Positions 1 to 11,928 of a DNA stretch of 64,000 bases are shown piece after piece; position 1 is the stretch's first letter, and every line of letters begins with the position of its first letter. Under the pieces are notes generated by a model, which was given only the letters and a program-made list of their open reading frames with translations, searched no databases and was not told the origin of the DNA. Source of the DNA: Tetragonia tetragonoides (Eukaryota; Streptophyta; Magnoliopsida; Caryophyllales; Aizoaceae); assembly GCA_038025085.1 (NCBI GenBank), contig CM076140.1, forward strand, positions 436,501 to 500,500, read 5' to 3'. A program made the position numbers and the translations under genes.

Positions 1-3000
1 CCGTGCCATGTGGTGAAAAAATATAAACCTTCAATCCAAGACCTTTTGGAAGCCCGTGGATTATAGCCTTCGGTTTTCGGCTTCCCTGGGCCTGGATGCC
101 ACTATTGCAGACTTCTACAGGGGGGTCTATCATGAACCTAGATGACCCTCGGTTCCTCCAGAGGGTCATCGGGATCCCCCGAACTATGATAATTAATACC
201 CATGCTTTCGATGTCTCGAATCCCTTACATTAGTGTACTGTAAAAATGCCCTTGCAAATCTATCAGGGATCAGATAACAGACCCCGTGGACCTCCCATGT
301 TCCCTAGAGGTGTCCCATGTGATGTGGTATGAAAGTATACAACTTCGTTCCGGAGCCTCCCGAAATCCCCAAAAACATGGATTATAGCCTTCGTTTTCGG
401 CTTCCCGGGGCCCGAGTGTAATTTTTCCCCAAACTTCTCCGGGAGGTCTATCATGACCCTAGAGGACCCTCTGTGCCCCGGGAGTGTCATCCAAATACCT
501 GAACTTCAATATTACCCATGCTTTCGCTGTTCCGGCCCTAACGTACATCGGTATCCCGTAAACATGCCCTTACAAGCCTATCAGGGAACAAATAATGGAC
601 CCCGTGGGCCTCCCATGTCCCCTATGGGTGTCCCGTGCGATGTGGTGTGAAAATATACAACTTAGTTCCGGGGCCTCCCAGAAGCCCCCAAAACGTAGAT
701 TATAGCCTTCGTTTTCGGCTTTCCGTGGCCCGAGTGTCATTTTTGCCCAAATTCCTCCGGCAGGTCTATCATGAGATTCATGACCCTAGAGGACCCTGGG
801 GCATCCGGATCCCCGAACTTCAATATTACACATGCTTTCGCTATTCCGACCCTTACGTACATCGGTGTCCCGTAAACATGCCCTTACAAGTCTATCAGGG
901 ACCAGATAATGGACCCCGTTAGCCTCCCATGTCCCCTAAGAGTGTCCCGTGCGATGTGGTGTGAAAATTTACAACTTCGTTCCGGGGCCTCGCGGAAGCC
1001 CCAAAAACGTGGATTATAGCCTTCGTTTTCCACTTCCCGGAGCCCGAGTGTGATTTTTGCCCAAACTTGTCCAGGAGGTCTATCATGACGCTAGAGGACC
1101 CTCGATGCCCCGGGAGCGTCTTTCGGATCCCCGAACATCAATATTACACATGCTTTTAGTGTTCCGACCCTTACATGCCCTTAAAAATGCCCTTACAAGC
1201 ATATCAGGGACCAGATATCGGACCCCGTGGGCCTCCCATGTCCCCTAAGGGTGTCTCATGCGATGTGGTGTGAAAATATACAACTTCGTTCCACGGCCTC
1301 CCGTAAGCACAAAAACGTGGATTGTATAACCTTCGTTTTCGACTTCCGGAGCCCAAGTGTCATTTTTGCCCAAACTTTTTTCGGAGGTCTATCATGACCC
1401 TACTGGACCCTCGGTGTCCCGTGAGGGTCATCTGGATCCCCGAATTTCGATATTACCCATGCTTTTGCTATTCTGGCCCTTACATTAGTGTCCCGTAAAA
1501 ATGCCCTTATAAGCCTATCAGGGACCAGATAACGGGCCCAGTGGGCCTCCCATGCCTAGGGGTGTCCCGTGCGATTTGGTGTGAAAATATAATACTTCGT
1601 TCCGGGACCTCCCGGAAGCCCCAAAAATGTGGATTAAGCCTTCGTTTTCGGCTTCCCGGGGCCCGAGTGTCATTTTTGCCCAAACTTCTCCGGGAGGTCT
1701 ATCATGACCCTAGAGGACCCTCAGTGCCTCGGGAGGGTCATCCGGATCCCCGAACTTCGATATTACCCATGTTTTTGGTGTTCCTACCCTTACATTAGTG
1801 TCCCGTAAAAATGCCCTTACAATCCTATCAGGACAAGATAACGTACCCCGTTGGCCTCCTATGTCCCTTATCGGTGTCCCGTGCGATGTGGTGTGAAAAT
1901 ATACAACTTCGTTCCGGGGCCTAAAATGTGGATTATACCCTTCGTTTTCGGCTTCCAAGGGCCCGAGTGTCATTTTTGCCCAAACTTTTTTGGGAGGTCT
2001 ATCATGACCCTAGTGGACCTTTGGTGTCCCGGGAGGGTCATCTGGATCCCCGAATTTTGATATTACCCATGCTTTTGTTGTTTTAGCCCTTACATTAGTG
2101 TCCAGTAAAAATGCCCTTACAAGCCTATCAGGGACAAGATAACGGACCCAGAGGGCCTCCCATGTCCCCTATGGGTGTCCCCTGCGATTTGGCGTGAAAA
2201 CATAATACTTCGTTCCGGGGCCTCCTGGAAGCCCCAAAAATGTGGATTATAGCCTTCGTTTTCGGCTTCCCGGGGCCCGAGTGTTATTTTTGCCCAAACT
2301 TCTCCGCGAGTTCTATCATGACCCTAGAGGACCCTCGGTACCCTGGGAGGGTCATCTGGATCCCCGAACTTCGATATTACCCATGTTTTTGGTGTTCCGG
2401 CCCTTACATTAGTATCCCATAAAAATGCCCTTACAAACCTATCAAGGACCAGATAACGAACCCCGTCGGCCTCCCATGTCCCATAGCGGTGTCCCGTGCG
2501 CTGTGGTGTGAAAATATACAACTTCGTTCCGGGGCCTCCTGGAACCCCAAAAACTGTGGATTATACCCTTTGTTTTCGGCTTCCCGGGGCCCGAGTAACA
2601 TTTTTGCCCAAACTTCTCCAGAAGGTCTATCATGACCCTAAAGGACCCTCGCTGCCCCGGGAGGGTCATCTGGATCCTCGAACTTCTATATTACCCATGC
2701 TTTTGGTGTTCCGGCACTTACTTTAGTGTCCCGTAAAAATGCCTTACAAACCTATCAGGGACCAGATAAAGGACCCCATGGGCCTCCCATGTCCCCTAGC
2801 GGTGTCCCGCGCGTTGTGGTGTGAAAATATACAACTTCGTTTCGGGCCTCCCGGAAGCCCCAAAAACGTGGATTATAGCCTTCGTTTTTGGCATCGGTAG
2901 GCCCGAGTGTCATTTTTGCCCAAACTTCTTCGGGAGGTCTATAGAGGACCCTCGGTGCCCGGGAGGATCATCCAGATCCCCTAACTTTGATATTACCCAT

Positions 3001-6000
3001 GCTTTTGGTGTTCCGACCATTACATTGGTGTTCCGTCAAAATTCCCTTACAAGCCTATCATGGACCAGATAACAGGCCCCGTGGGCCTACCATGTCCCCT
3101 ATGGGTATCCCGTACGATGTGGTGTGAAAATAAACAACTTCGTTCGGGGCCTCCCAGAAGCCCCAAAAACGTGGATTATAGCCTTCGTTTTCGTCTTCCC
3201 CCGAGCCCGAGTGCGATTTTTGCCCAAACTTGTCCAGGAGGTCTAGAGGACCCTCGATGCCCCGGGAGGGTCTTCTGGATCCCCGAACATCGATATTACA
3301 CATGCTTTTGGTGTTCCGACCCTTACATGGGCGATCCTTAAAAATGCCCTTACAAGCATATCAGGGACAAAATAACGGACCCCGTGGGCCTCCCATGTCC
3401 CCTAAGGGTGTCCCGTGCGATGTGGTGTGAAAATATACAACTTCGTTCCAGGGCCTCCCGTAAGCCCAAAAACGTGGATTATAGCCTTCGTTTTCGACTT
3501 CCCGGAGCCCGAATGTCATTTTTGCCCAAACTTTTTCAGGAGGTCTATCATGACCCTAGTGGACCCTCGGTGTCCCGGGAGGATCATCTGGATCCCCGAA
3601 TTTCGATATTACCCATGCTTTCGCTGTTCTGGCCCTTACATTAGTGTCATGTAAAAATGCCCTTAGAAGCCTACAAAGGACCAGATAACGGACCCAGTAG
3701 GCCTCCCATGTCCCCTAGGGGTGTCCCGTGCGATTTGGTGTGAAAATATAATACTTCGTTCCGGGGCCTCCCGGAAGCCCTAAAAATGTGGATTATAGCC
3801 TTCGTTTTCGGCTTCCTGGGGCCCGAGTGTAATTTTTGGCCAAACTTCTCCGGGAGGTCTATCATGACCCTAGAGGACCCTCGGTGCCCAGGAGGATCAT
3901 CCAGATCCCCTAACTTTGATATTACCCATGCTTTTGGTGTTCCGACCATTACATTGGTGTTCCGTCAAAATTCCCTTACAAGCCTATCATGGACCAGATA
4001 ACGGACCCCGTGGGCCTCCCATGTCCCCTATGGGTATCCCGTACGATGTGGTGTGAAAATAAACAACTTCGTTCCGGGGCCTCCCAGAAACCCCAAAAAC
4101 GTGGATTATAGCCTTCGTTTTCGTCTTCCCGGAGCCCGAGTGTGATTTTTGCCCAAACTTGTCCAGGAGGTCTGTCACGACGATAGAGGACCCTCGATGC
4201 CCCGTGAGGGTCTTCTGGATCCCCGAACATCGATATTACACATGCTTTTGGTGTTCCGACCCTTACATGGGCGACCCTTAAAAATGCCCTTACAAGCATA
4301 TCAGGGACCAGATAACGGACCCCGTGGGCCTCCCATGTCTCCTAAGGGTGTCCCGTGCGATGTGGTTTCAAAATATACAACTTCGTTCCAGGGCCTCCCG
4401 TAAGCCCAAAAACGTGGATTATAGCCTTCGTTTTCGATTTCCCGGAGCCCGAGTGTCATTTTTGCCCAAACTTGTTCGGGAGGTCTATCATGACCCTAGT
4501 AGACCCTCGGTGTCCCGGGAGGGTCATCTGGATCCCCGAATTTCGATATTACCCATGCTTTTGCTGTTTTGGCCCTTACATTAGTGTCCCGTAAAAATGC
4601 CCTTAGAAGCCTATCAGGGTCCAGATAACGGACCCAGTAGGCCACATGCTTTCACTGTTTTGACCATTACATTGGTGTTTTGTAAAAATGCCCTAAGAAG
4701 GCTATCATTGACCAGATAACGGACCTCGTGGACCTCCCATGTCCACTAGAGGCGTTTTGTGCGATGTGGTGTGAAAATATACAACTTCGTTCCAGGGCCT
4801 CACGAAATCCCCGAAAACGCGGATTATAGCCTTCGTTTTCGGCTTCCCGGGGCCTGAGTGTCATTTTTTTCCAAACTTCTCCGGGAGGTGTATCATGACC
4901 CTAGAGGACCCTCGGTGCCCGGGAGAATCATCCGGATCCGCTAACTTTGATATTACCCATGCTTTTGGTGTTCCGGCCCTTACATTGGTGTCCCGTAAAA
5001 ATGCCCCTACAAGACTATCAGGGACAAGATAACGGACTCCGTAGGCCTCCCATGTCCCATAGGGGTGGTCCGTGCTATGTGGTGTGAAAATACACAACTT
5101 CGTCTCTGGCATCTCGCAAGCCCCAAAAACCTGGATATAGCCTTCTTTTTCGGCTTCCCGGCGCCCGAGTGTCATTTTTGCCCAAACTTCTCCGGGAGGT
5201 CTATCATGACCTTAGAGAACCCTCGGTGCCCCGAGAGGGTCCTCCAGATCCCCGAACTTCGATATTACCAAGCTTTCGCTGTTCCGGCCCTTACATTGGT
5301 GTTCCGTAAACATGCCCTTACAAGTCTATCAGTGACCGAATGACGGGCCCCGTGGGCCTCCTATTTCCCCTACGGGTGTTCCGTGCGATGTGGTGTGAAA
5401 ATATACAACTTCGTTTCGAGGCCTCCCGGAAGCCCCAAAAACGTGCATTATAGCCTTCGTTTTCGGCTTCCCGGGGTTCGAGTGTCATTTTTGCCCAATC
5501 TCTTCGAGGGGGTTTATCATGACCCTAGAGGACCCTCGATGCCCCGGGAGGGTCATCCGGATCCCCGAACTTTGATATTACCCTTGCTTTCGGTGTTCCG
5601 GCCCTTACATTGGTGTCTTGTAAAATGCCATTACAAGCCTATGAGGCACTAGATAATGGACCCTGTGGGCCTCTCATTTCTCCCTAAGGTGTCCCGTGCA
5701 ATTTGAAAATATTCAACTTCGTTCCGGGGCCTACCGGATGCCCCAAAAACGTGGATTAGCTTTCGTTTTCGAGTTCCCAGAGCCGGAGTGTCATTTTTGC
5801 CCAAACTTATCCAGGGGATCTATCATGAACCTAGTGGATCCTCGGTGCTCCAGGAGGGGCATTCAAATCCCTGAATTTCCATATTACTTATGTGTTTCTG
5901 TGTTTCGGCCCTTACATTGGTGTCCTGTAAAAATGCCCTTACAAGCTTGTTAGGGACCAGATAACAAACCCCCCAGAGGTCTCCCATAGGGGTAACTTGT

Positions 6001-6131
6001 GTGATGTGGTGTGAAAATATACACCTTCGTTCCGGGGCCCGGGTGTCATTTTTGCCCAAACTTCTCCGAGGGATCTATCATGACCCTAGAGGACCCTCGG
6101 CGTCCTGGGACAGTCATTTGGATCCCCGGAA
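1..6131 (+). repeat. Satellite array A, ~310-bp tandem monomer, about 19-20 copies
   Basis: A GC-rich unit recurs head to tail. Landmarks such as GTGCGATGTGGTGTGAAAAT fall near 632, 950, 1258, 1568, 1879, 2181, 2495, 2812, 3118, 3415, 3725, 4042, 4353, 4760, 5073, 5383 and 5696, a spacing of about 310 bp. Each unit reads: CTTCGTTCCGGGGCCTCCCG, GTGGATTATAGCCTTCG, GTGTCATTTTTGCCCAAAC, a TATCATGACCCTAGAGGACC block, GATCCCCGAACTTCGATATT, then CAGATAACGGACCCCGTG. The array runs off the left window edge and decays at about 6131. Many long reading frames cross the monomers on both strands, but they are by-products of a stop-poor repeat, not genes. One irregular spacing (407 bp, around 4353-4760) marks a partial unit. 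Confidence 0.93.
2962..4643 (+). repeat. Trimeric higher-order repeat inside array A (~929-bp period)
   Basis: The block beginning GGAGGATCATCCAGATCC at 2962 recurs at 3891 and carries the same private variants. These are GTTCCGTCAAAATTCCC, GTATCCCGTACGATGTG with AAATAAACAAC, TTTTCGTCTTCC, the TTACATGGGCGA variant, CCCGTAAGCCC, and the GACCCTAGTGGACC or TAGTAGACC variant followed by CCCAGTAGGCC. The second copy breaks off near 4643, where the sequence jumps in phase (AGTAGGCC joined to ACATGCTTTC). Neighbouring monomers within a trimer differ more than monomers three apart, which is the signature of a higher-order repeat. Confidence 0.8.
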
Positions 6132-7622
6132 ATATTCATGTTCGGTATCCACGGAAATTTTTTTGACTTAAATATTTTAGAAAATGATATCCGAATCCAC
6201 ATTCAAAATTTTAGATCTTTAAATTTTATGTCGGATGCTTGGGTTTGGATATTTAAATAGCCCTAAAATTGTTACTTACTCCACTTCGTAGTGTTTTGAG
6301 TGTTTCAAAGAGCCTCGGCAACAATGAGCTGAACAATTGGCCTAGGATGTGATGTAAGGGGGTTTTACACGCTAGACTCTTGATTACGTGGTTAATATAA
6401 GGAAAATTTGCGAGGAACTATCATATTAGTAAAAAAGTTTGTGAGATAATAGTTCATTTAAAAAAGATTGTATGTAACTATTTTTTTGTCCGTGTTTTAG
6501 TTGTAGGGTCATACCCCAGTCTATGTTCCAGTCAAATTTTTTTAAAATACTCGTTATACCCCCACGTGACAGTCGCGTGCCACCTAAACCCCCAACCTTG
6601 CTTAAAGTATCCTCTTCTAAAGTCCATTTATCTAATTCATTCCCTCCAAATCCATCGATCTCAACCGCCTTTCTTCTACAACTTTACTTTTTAGAACTTT
6701 TTTGTCTTTTCTTGGGGTTTAAGTTGCACGTAACGATTAGCCAAAAAAAAAAGGTGGTACGCGACAGGCACGTGGGTGTATAATAGGTATTTATAAAAAA
6801 AATTGATCAAAAAATAGATTTGGATATGACCAGGCAACCAAAATACAGATAAAAATTAATTACAGACAACCTTTTTCAAATAAATACTATCTCCCAAACT
6901 TCTTTTTGCTAAATAAACCAACTCGCAAATTTTCCTTCGATCGTTTTCTACCAAAAATATTGGGGCTAGGCTGAAAGTCGGAAACGGCCAGATGTGTCTC
7001 TTATCGACAAGTTGGATAAGTTAGTTACGCCAGATGCAGCCCATCTCAGCTAACACTTCTATCCTAACTCTTTCTTTTAATGCCAGCCTACTTACCGAAT
7101 GGATGGAATTGCTGGACCGTGTCTATCACTTGAGGAGTACTCAGTTTGGTACCTTTTTTTGAGTAATCCTAATTCCAAATTCCCAACTAGTGTACTCCGC
7201 AGTTTGGTTCTCGGACCTTTCAGCTTAAATGAATAAAGGAGTGAAGTTGTTAGCCCGTGTAAGGCTTGTACAGTTGACCCAATCCAATCCGACCCGATTA
7301 ATTTTAAATCCAAGAATCGAATTTACAATGATGTGATTTTCAGTGAGCGTATGTTAGACCATACCGGGTATTCTTGCCTAAGTTTGCATCTTTAGTACGA
7401 ATCCTTTGATAATTCTCTCACCAATTTGCTGGAGAGATATTCCTTAGAGTAATCATTTGGGTTCCCCTGGCTTCTTTGTTTTTTCAAAAATAAAAAAATT
7501 TAGGAGTCTAGGATCAATAGTATAGCATGTCAATCCATCACAATCGCAAGCTTCTTCTGAGGTAGGTAGTATTAAGGTTTTATGAGAGCGTATATTAGAT
7601 CATGAGTGTGTGCTTTTTCATT
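6132..7622. other. Gene-free AT-rich intergenic sequence
   Basis: Beyond the end of the satellite the DNA becomes AT-rich and unique-looking. Only short, uninformative reading frames are present, the longest near 6523-6783. No splice-consistent gene, RNA gene or transposon end was recognised. Confidence 0.5.
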
Positions 7623-7800
7623 GAACTGGACTGAATTGAAATGGATTGGATTGAATTGATTAAGAATATGCGAGATAAACCGAATTGAATTCCACTTAAA
7701 TGAACTGAACTAAATTGAAATGGATAGAATTAAACTGAATAATAATATGCGAGAGAAACTGAATTGAACTCCAATTAAATGAACTGAATTGAAATGAACC
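7623..7800 (+). repeat. 79-bp tandem repeat, about 2.3 copies
   Basis: The phrase GAACTGRACTRAATTGAAAT recurs at 7623, 7702 and 7781, exactly 79 bp apart. The block AATATGCGAGAKAAACYGAATTGAA is shared by the first two units. It is built from short GAATTGAAT-like words, so it is a minisatellite of no evident function. Confidence 0.75.
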
Positions 7801-10030
7801 AATTAATGAGTACATAAAAAAGAACACACCCCATGTACAACAAAAAGAGATCAATTAGACATAATTCTAAAACCGTAAAATTTCATCCTAATATCAGTTA
7901 GTGTTAAGTGGATTAGTCTAACTAAACATGCTAGTCTCATTTTGGATCTTTTTATTGTTGTTCGTTAGACCACTCACATGACATGTACATTTCTTAATGT
8001 TACAGTAGCATTTTTGAGAGGGCATTAGGATTCAGGATTAGCTTTGAGTTTTCTTCTACTTCCTCATTTTCCATTGGTTGATCAACTTACCGTCTATGCC
8101 CTCTGTTTCAATGAAGATGATACGGAATTTGACAAATACTGATCATATTCCTGAGCTATGGCATGCTAAAAATAATCTTGACATTTTGTTCCATTTGCGT
8201 GCTTCATGGAATCTGGTCTCACATGATGCAGAGGCAGCGGATCTCCATATTCGCTCAGTTGTAGCATATTAGTAAGTTGGGTTTAACGCTAACTCGGGAA
8301 ATCTTTATGTTCGAGGCTCTTCAGGATTACGAGAAGTTTTGCTGATCATTTACTTCAAGACTCATGAAATTATCCTAGCAAATAAAGTTTAGATACTCGG
8401 AGTATTATCTATGGAAAAAAGTAGTTGGATCTAAATGTAAAGATTATAACCAAAATTAATTGTGGATTTGGCTCTCCCTCAACTTCACAACACACTTGTC
8501 CAAAAAAAATAAAATCATACGCACTTGAATTTATGAACATTGCATTGAATTGGTGCTAATTTTTTAATAGAACAAATAGCCATCCTAACAATTTCGTGTT
8601 CCTTACCAAAGAACTGTAAGCACTCATACCAAATATATTAATAATTTCTTTGACAAAGTTTAAATATAGATAGTAAGCAGAAAGCAAATAACCAACACAC
8701 AAAAGAGAACGCTTTTTCTTCCTTAAAACATATGAAAAAAGTTAAGTGCCTTTTTAGTATTGGATGTGGATTTGAGAATTTTAGAAATTTCGCGCACCCA
8801 ACAAGAGAGAATATTACATAATTAATGACAATAAAATGGCTTGGTATGTATAGTTAAAACTTGTTAGCTTATTATATTTTTTTTATAGGAAATTTGATAC
8901 TAGAAAGTCTTGTAAACCCTAATTTTAACTCTACAAAATACACAATACAAGTAACATCTTGGCAACTGAAATACAAATGAAATCATGCAAATTATCTCCC
9001 TATGATGATTTCATTAGCCTCTTGATTGTGTGGTGATTGATGTACGCATGTCACAATACTTATTTTGCGTTGCAGATTTAAGTTTTAATAAACAAAGTCA
9101 TGTAAATTTTGTGTGAACCAATCTATAGTAGGTAGAGGTCACTTTTTAGTTTTAATTGGTACAAGCTACAAGGGTCATTTTTTTAAAATAGTAACCTTTA
9201 ATTCTATGAAAGTGATCCTGGTCTCAGTTTAAAAATTGATAAGTTGATATCACTGTCTCATATAAGTTATTGTGTTAACTTTGACTTAGATGGAAAAAAA
9301 ACCATAAGAAAATTGATCCATTTCTCATTTTTGCAAATTTGCAAATTGCAATTCACTCATTGTTGTCCAAGTAGTTGCTGATCTAAATTTGTTTATACCT
9401 TGGGTAAGCCAACGACTATACTTTCGGTAAGCTTTTGCCGCCCAAAGATTCCTTGTGGACAATTTGCTTTTATCCAGGCATAGGCGGAGCCCGCTGTCGT
9501 GTTTTTGCACTTGAATCTCGACTCCAAAAAATTCATTGGTTGAAATTCTTGAATGTTATAACTTTTTCTTTCTCTACTCAAACATATTTTAGGTTTGGAA
9601 TAGTATAATTTTTTCAAAAAATTGTTGAGTTACCTCCAAATATTGAAACATGAATCTAGTACTTGTTCCTATTTCCTAGCAAAACTTGCACATGGTAATA
9701 TATATATATATATATATAAAATTGAGTTCTCACAAAGTATTGAATAAGTAATGAATAGCCATAAATGCATGGGTGATTAAAAAGAAATTAAAAATAGTTT
9801 TAGTTTATTTTAATAAGAAATAAGTAACATAGGTATTATATTTATTATCCTAAAAAAAATTATAAATTCACTAAAAATGTAATTTCTTTGTTAAATATGT
9901 TTTTTTTTTTTTTGATGAAAAGATTATTATTGTTCTTTGCTACTCCTATTATTCAACTTTATATATCGATATGATTAAAGGTTTTTTTATCATATTTCTT
10001 CTTATAACAGAGTGTGCATGATAAACAAGA
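7801..10030. other. Gene-free intergenic stretch with an (AT)n tract
   Basis: The sequence is AT-rich with no convincing coding frames. A (TA)n dinucleotide tract lies at about 9700-9718. The small frames near 8078-8272 and 9325-9617 lack family features, codon bias or splice context and are left out as genes. Confidence 0.5.
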
Positions 10031-10031
10031 A

Positions 10032-10061
10032 CCCGTGCATCACACGGACATGAAATCTAGT
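10032..10061 (+). mobile_element. Possible Helitron 3' terminus
   Basis: A short GC hairpin (CCGTG CATCA CACGG, 10033-10047) is followed 9 bases later by CTAG and then T (10057-10061). That is the layout of a plant Helitron 3' end: a hairpin about 10 nt upstream of CTRR, inserted 5' of a T. The matching 5' TC end was not found, so the length of any element upstream is unknown. The motif is short and could occur by chance. Confidence 0.4.
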
Positions 10062-10439
10062 TTTCTTTAAAAATTACTTGATGCGTAAATTAATAATAAA
10101 TTTTAACCAAGTATTTATGACAGTAGCAGTATAGCAAAATGTACAAAAACTCGTGTGAGGATACCTCAAAGTAAAGTTACCTTTATAACCAAACATGACG
10201 TAAGCAGATGTACTAGATGACAGTAGAAGAATGTTGTAAAGGAACCATCACAAATCGACAAACGTCATGCATTATTTAAAATAAAATTTCATTGCTTCAA
10301 CAACTTTTTTGGGGAATCTATTTAACTTAAAGAGGATCCATTGGTAGGGAGGTAATTGTGGTGTTAAAACTCTATACTCATCCATGGTTTTAGTGTCCTA
10401 ACATAAAGAGTGGTTAATAAGTACAATGGTTGTCCAAGT

Positions 10440-11075
10440 CTAATAGAGACCCATTAATTGATCAGTGGATTCCCATGTTTCATAGGAGCGTCTTGTGTGT
10501 TACAGTGCGAAAATAACAACATTTGTTCTGAAGTCCTCTGAAAGCAAAAGAAAACGTGGATTATATATAATTCATTTTCAATTTTCATGGTACGATTAAG
10601 ATTTTTGTCCAAACTTCTACAAGGGATTCATTATGATCTAGGAGCTAGTACCCCTGTTGCCTCTGAAAAATCATTTGAACCCCTAAATTGCATACTCACC
10701 CACAACTTTCATTTTAGCATCATTCGGAAGCCCCAAAAAGGTTGATTATATCCTTCATTTTTGGCTTCTCGGGGGGATTAAATGTTTTGTCTGAACTTTT
10801 TGGTAATCCATTTTGACCTAATAGGACCCCCAAGGCCATTAGAATGTCGTTTAGGTCCCTAAATTTCACATGCAACCATTTGTGTTGGTGTTTGTATCCT
10901 TAGATTGGGTAAATAGTAAAATGGACATTCGAGCATAATATATTCCCAATACCGATCAGGGGGGTCTCAACTCTCAGAGGTACCGTACGCAATAAGGTGC
11001 GAAAATAACAAATTTTCTTTATGTACCTCTTTGGAAGCTCAAGAATGCGTCATTATGATCTAAGAGGACCCCTCA
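10440..11075 (+). repeat. Decayed copies of the ~310-bp satellite
   Basis: Degenerate satellite landmarks appear in order: GTGCGAAAATAACAAC, AAACGTGGATTATA, TTTTTGTCCAAACTTCTAC, then GACCTAATAGGACCCC and a second GTGCGAAAATAACAA near 10996. Many indels show that these units are much older than those of arrays A and D. The array seems to resume after the insertion at 11076-11409, with ACCCCGATGCCTCATGAAGG. Confidence 0.65.
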
Positions 11076-11409
11076 GGGTGCGTTCTTTTCCACTTATTTC
11101 TACTGATTCTCACTGATTGAGTAAGATTTTGCCACTGATTTTCACTGATTGAATAAGTTCCTGCCACTGATTTTCACCGATTGAGTAAGGTCATGCCACT
11201 GATTCTCACTGATTCAATAAGGTCCTGCTACTGATTCTGTGAGTAGGAATGTGGGTCCTGCCACCGATTTTCACTGATTGAGTAAGATCTTGCCACTGAT
11301 TCTCACTGATTCAACAAGGTCTGACCACTGATTCTCACTGATTGAGTAAGGTCTTGCAACTTATTTTCACTGATTGAGTAAGGTTCAATAAGTGAAAAAG
11401 AACACACTC
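11076..11409. mobile_element. MITE-like element with an internal 32-bp minisatellite
   Basis: The ends are inverted copies: GGGTGCGTTCTTTTCCACTT on the left, and GAGTGTGTTCTTTTTCACTT on the reverse complement of the right end. Between them lie about eight tandem copies of a 32-bp unit (CCACTGATTTTCACTGATTG plus AGTAAGGTCTTG). It sits in decayed satellite. No clear target-site duplication was found, so the superfamily is undecided; the inverted ends and short length fit a MITE. Confidence 0.7.
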
Positions 11410-11928
11410 TACCTCTACCCCGATGCCTCATGAAGGCCATCCAAATCTTTGAACTTTGATTGTGCCCATTTTGGTGCCACGTGCCAACCATCTTACAATT
11501 GCGCCGTCACTATCGACCGTCCATTTCAATCACCATCTCATCTTAATGCGAGTGTACGACAGAGTCACACAGAGTCGCTACTCGCTCAAGTCTCAACTGA
11601 GGAAAGAAAAGTATTAGACTAAAAAAAAAAAGAAAAAAGAAAAGTGTCCGTGTTGTAACGCCGTCAATTCTCTCTCCTGAGTCCTGACGCTTTTGAATTT
11701 TGAATCTTTTTTCCCTCACACCCGCAAATTAATTTAAAGCAGACAAGATTCACTCCTCCTCTTTGAACGGCCAAGATTACCCCTCTCATCTCCGTTTCTC
11801 GTGAATTGGACCGTTTATAAAACCCCCCGCTCTCTCTTTCTCTCTGTCTGAAAACGGCAAAACCCTCATCTCAAATCTCACTCTCTTTCTCTTTTTATTT
11901 TCTCTCTCCTCTCTCGATTTCCATTTTA
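11410..11928 (+). promoter_or_regulatory. Promoter and 5' UTR of the reticulon-like gene
   Basis: A TATA box (TTATAAAA, 11815-11822) lies about 110 bp upstream of the ATG at 11929. The interval holds CT-rich pyrimidine tracts (CTCTCTCTTTCTCTCT), typical of plant 5' leaders. The upstream part still contains decayed satellite words as far as about 11470. Transcription is inferred to start about 30 bp after the TATA box, near 11850. Confidence 0.6.

Noticed and set aside
1..6131. CRISPR-like array
   Set aside because: Units are ~310 bp and contiguous without unique spacers, in a eukaryotic genome.
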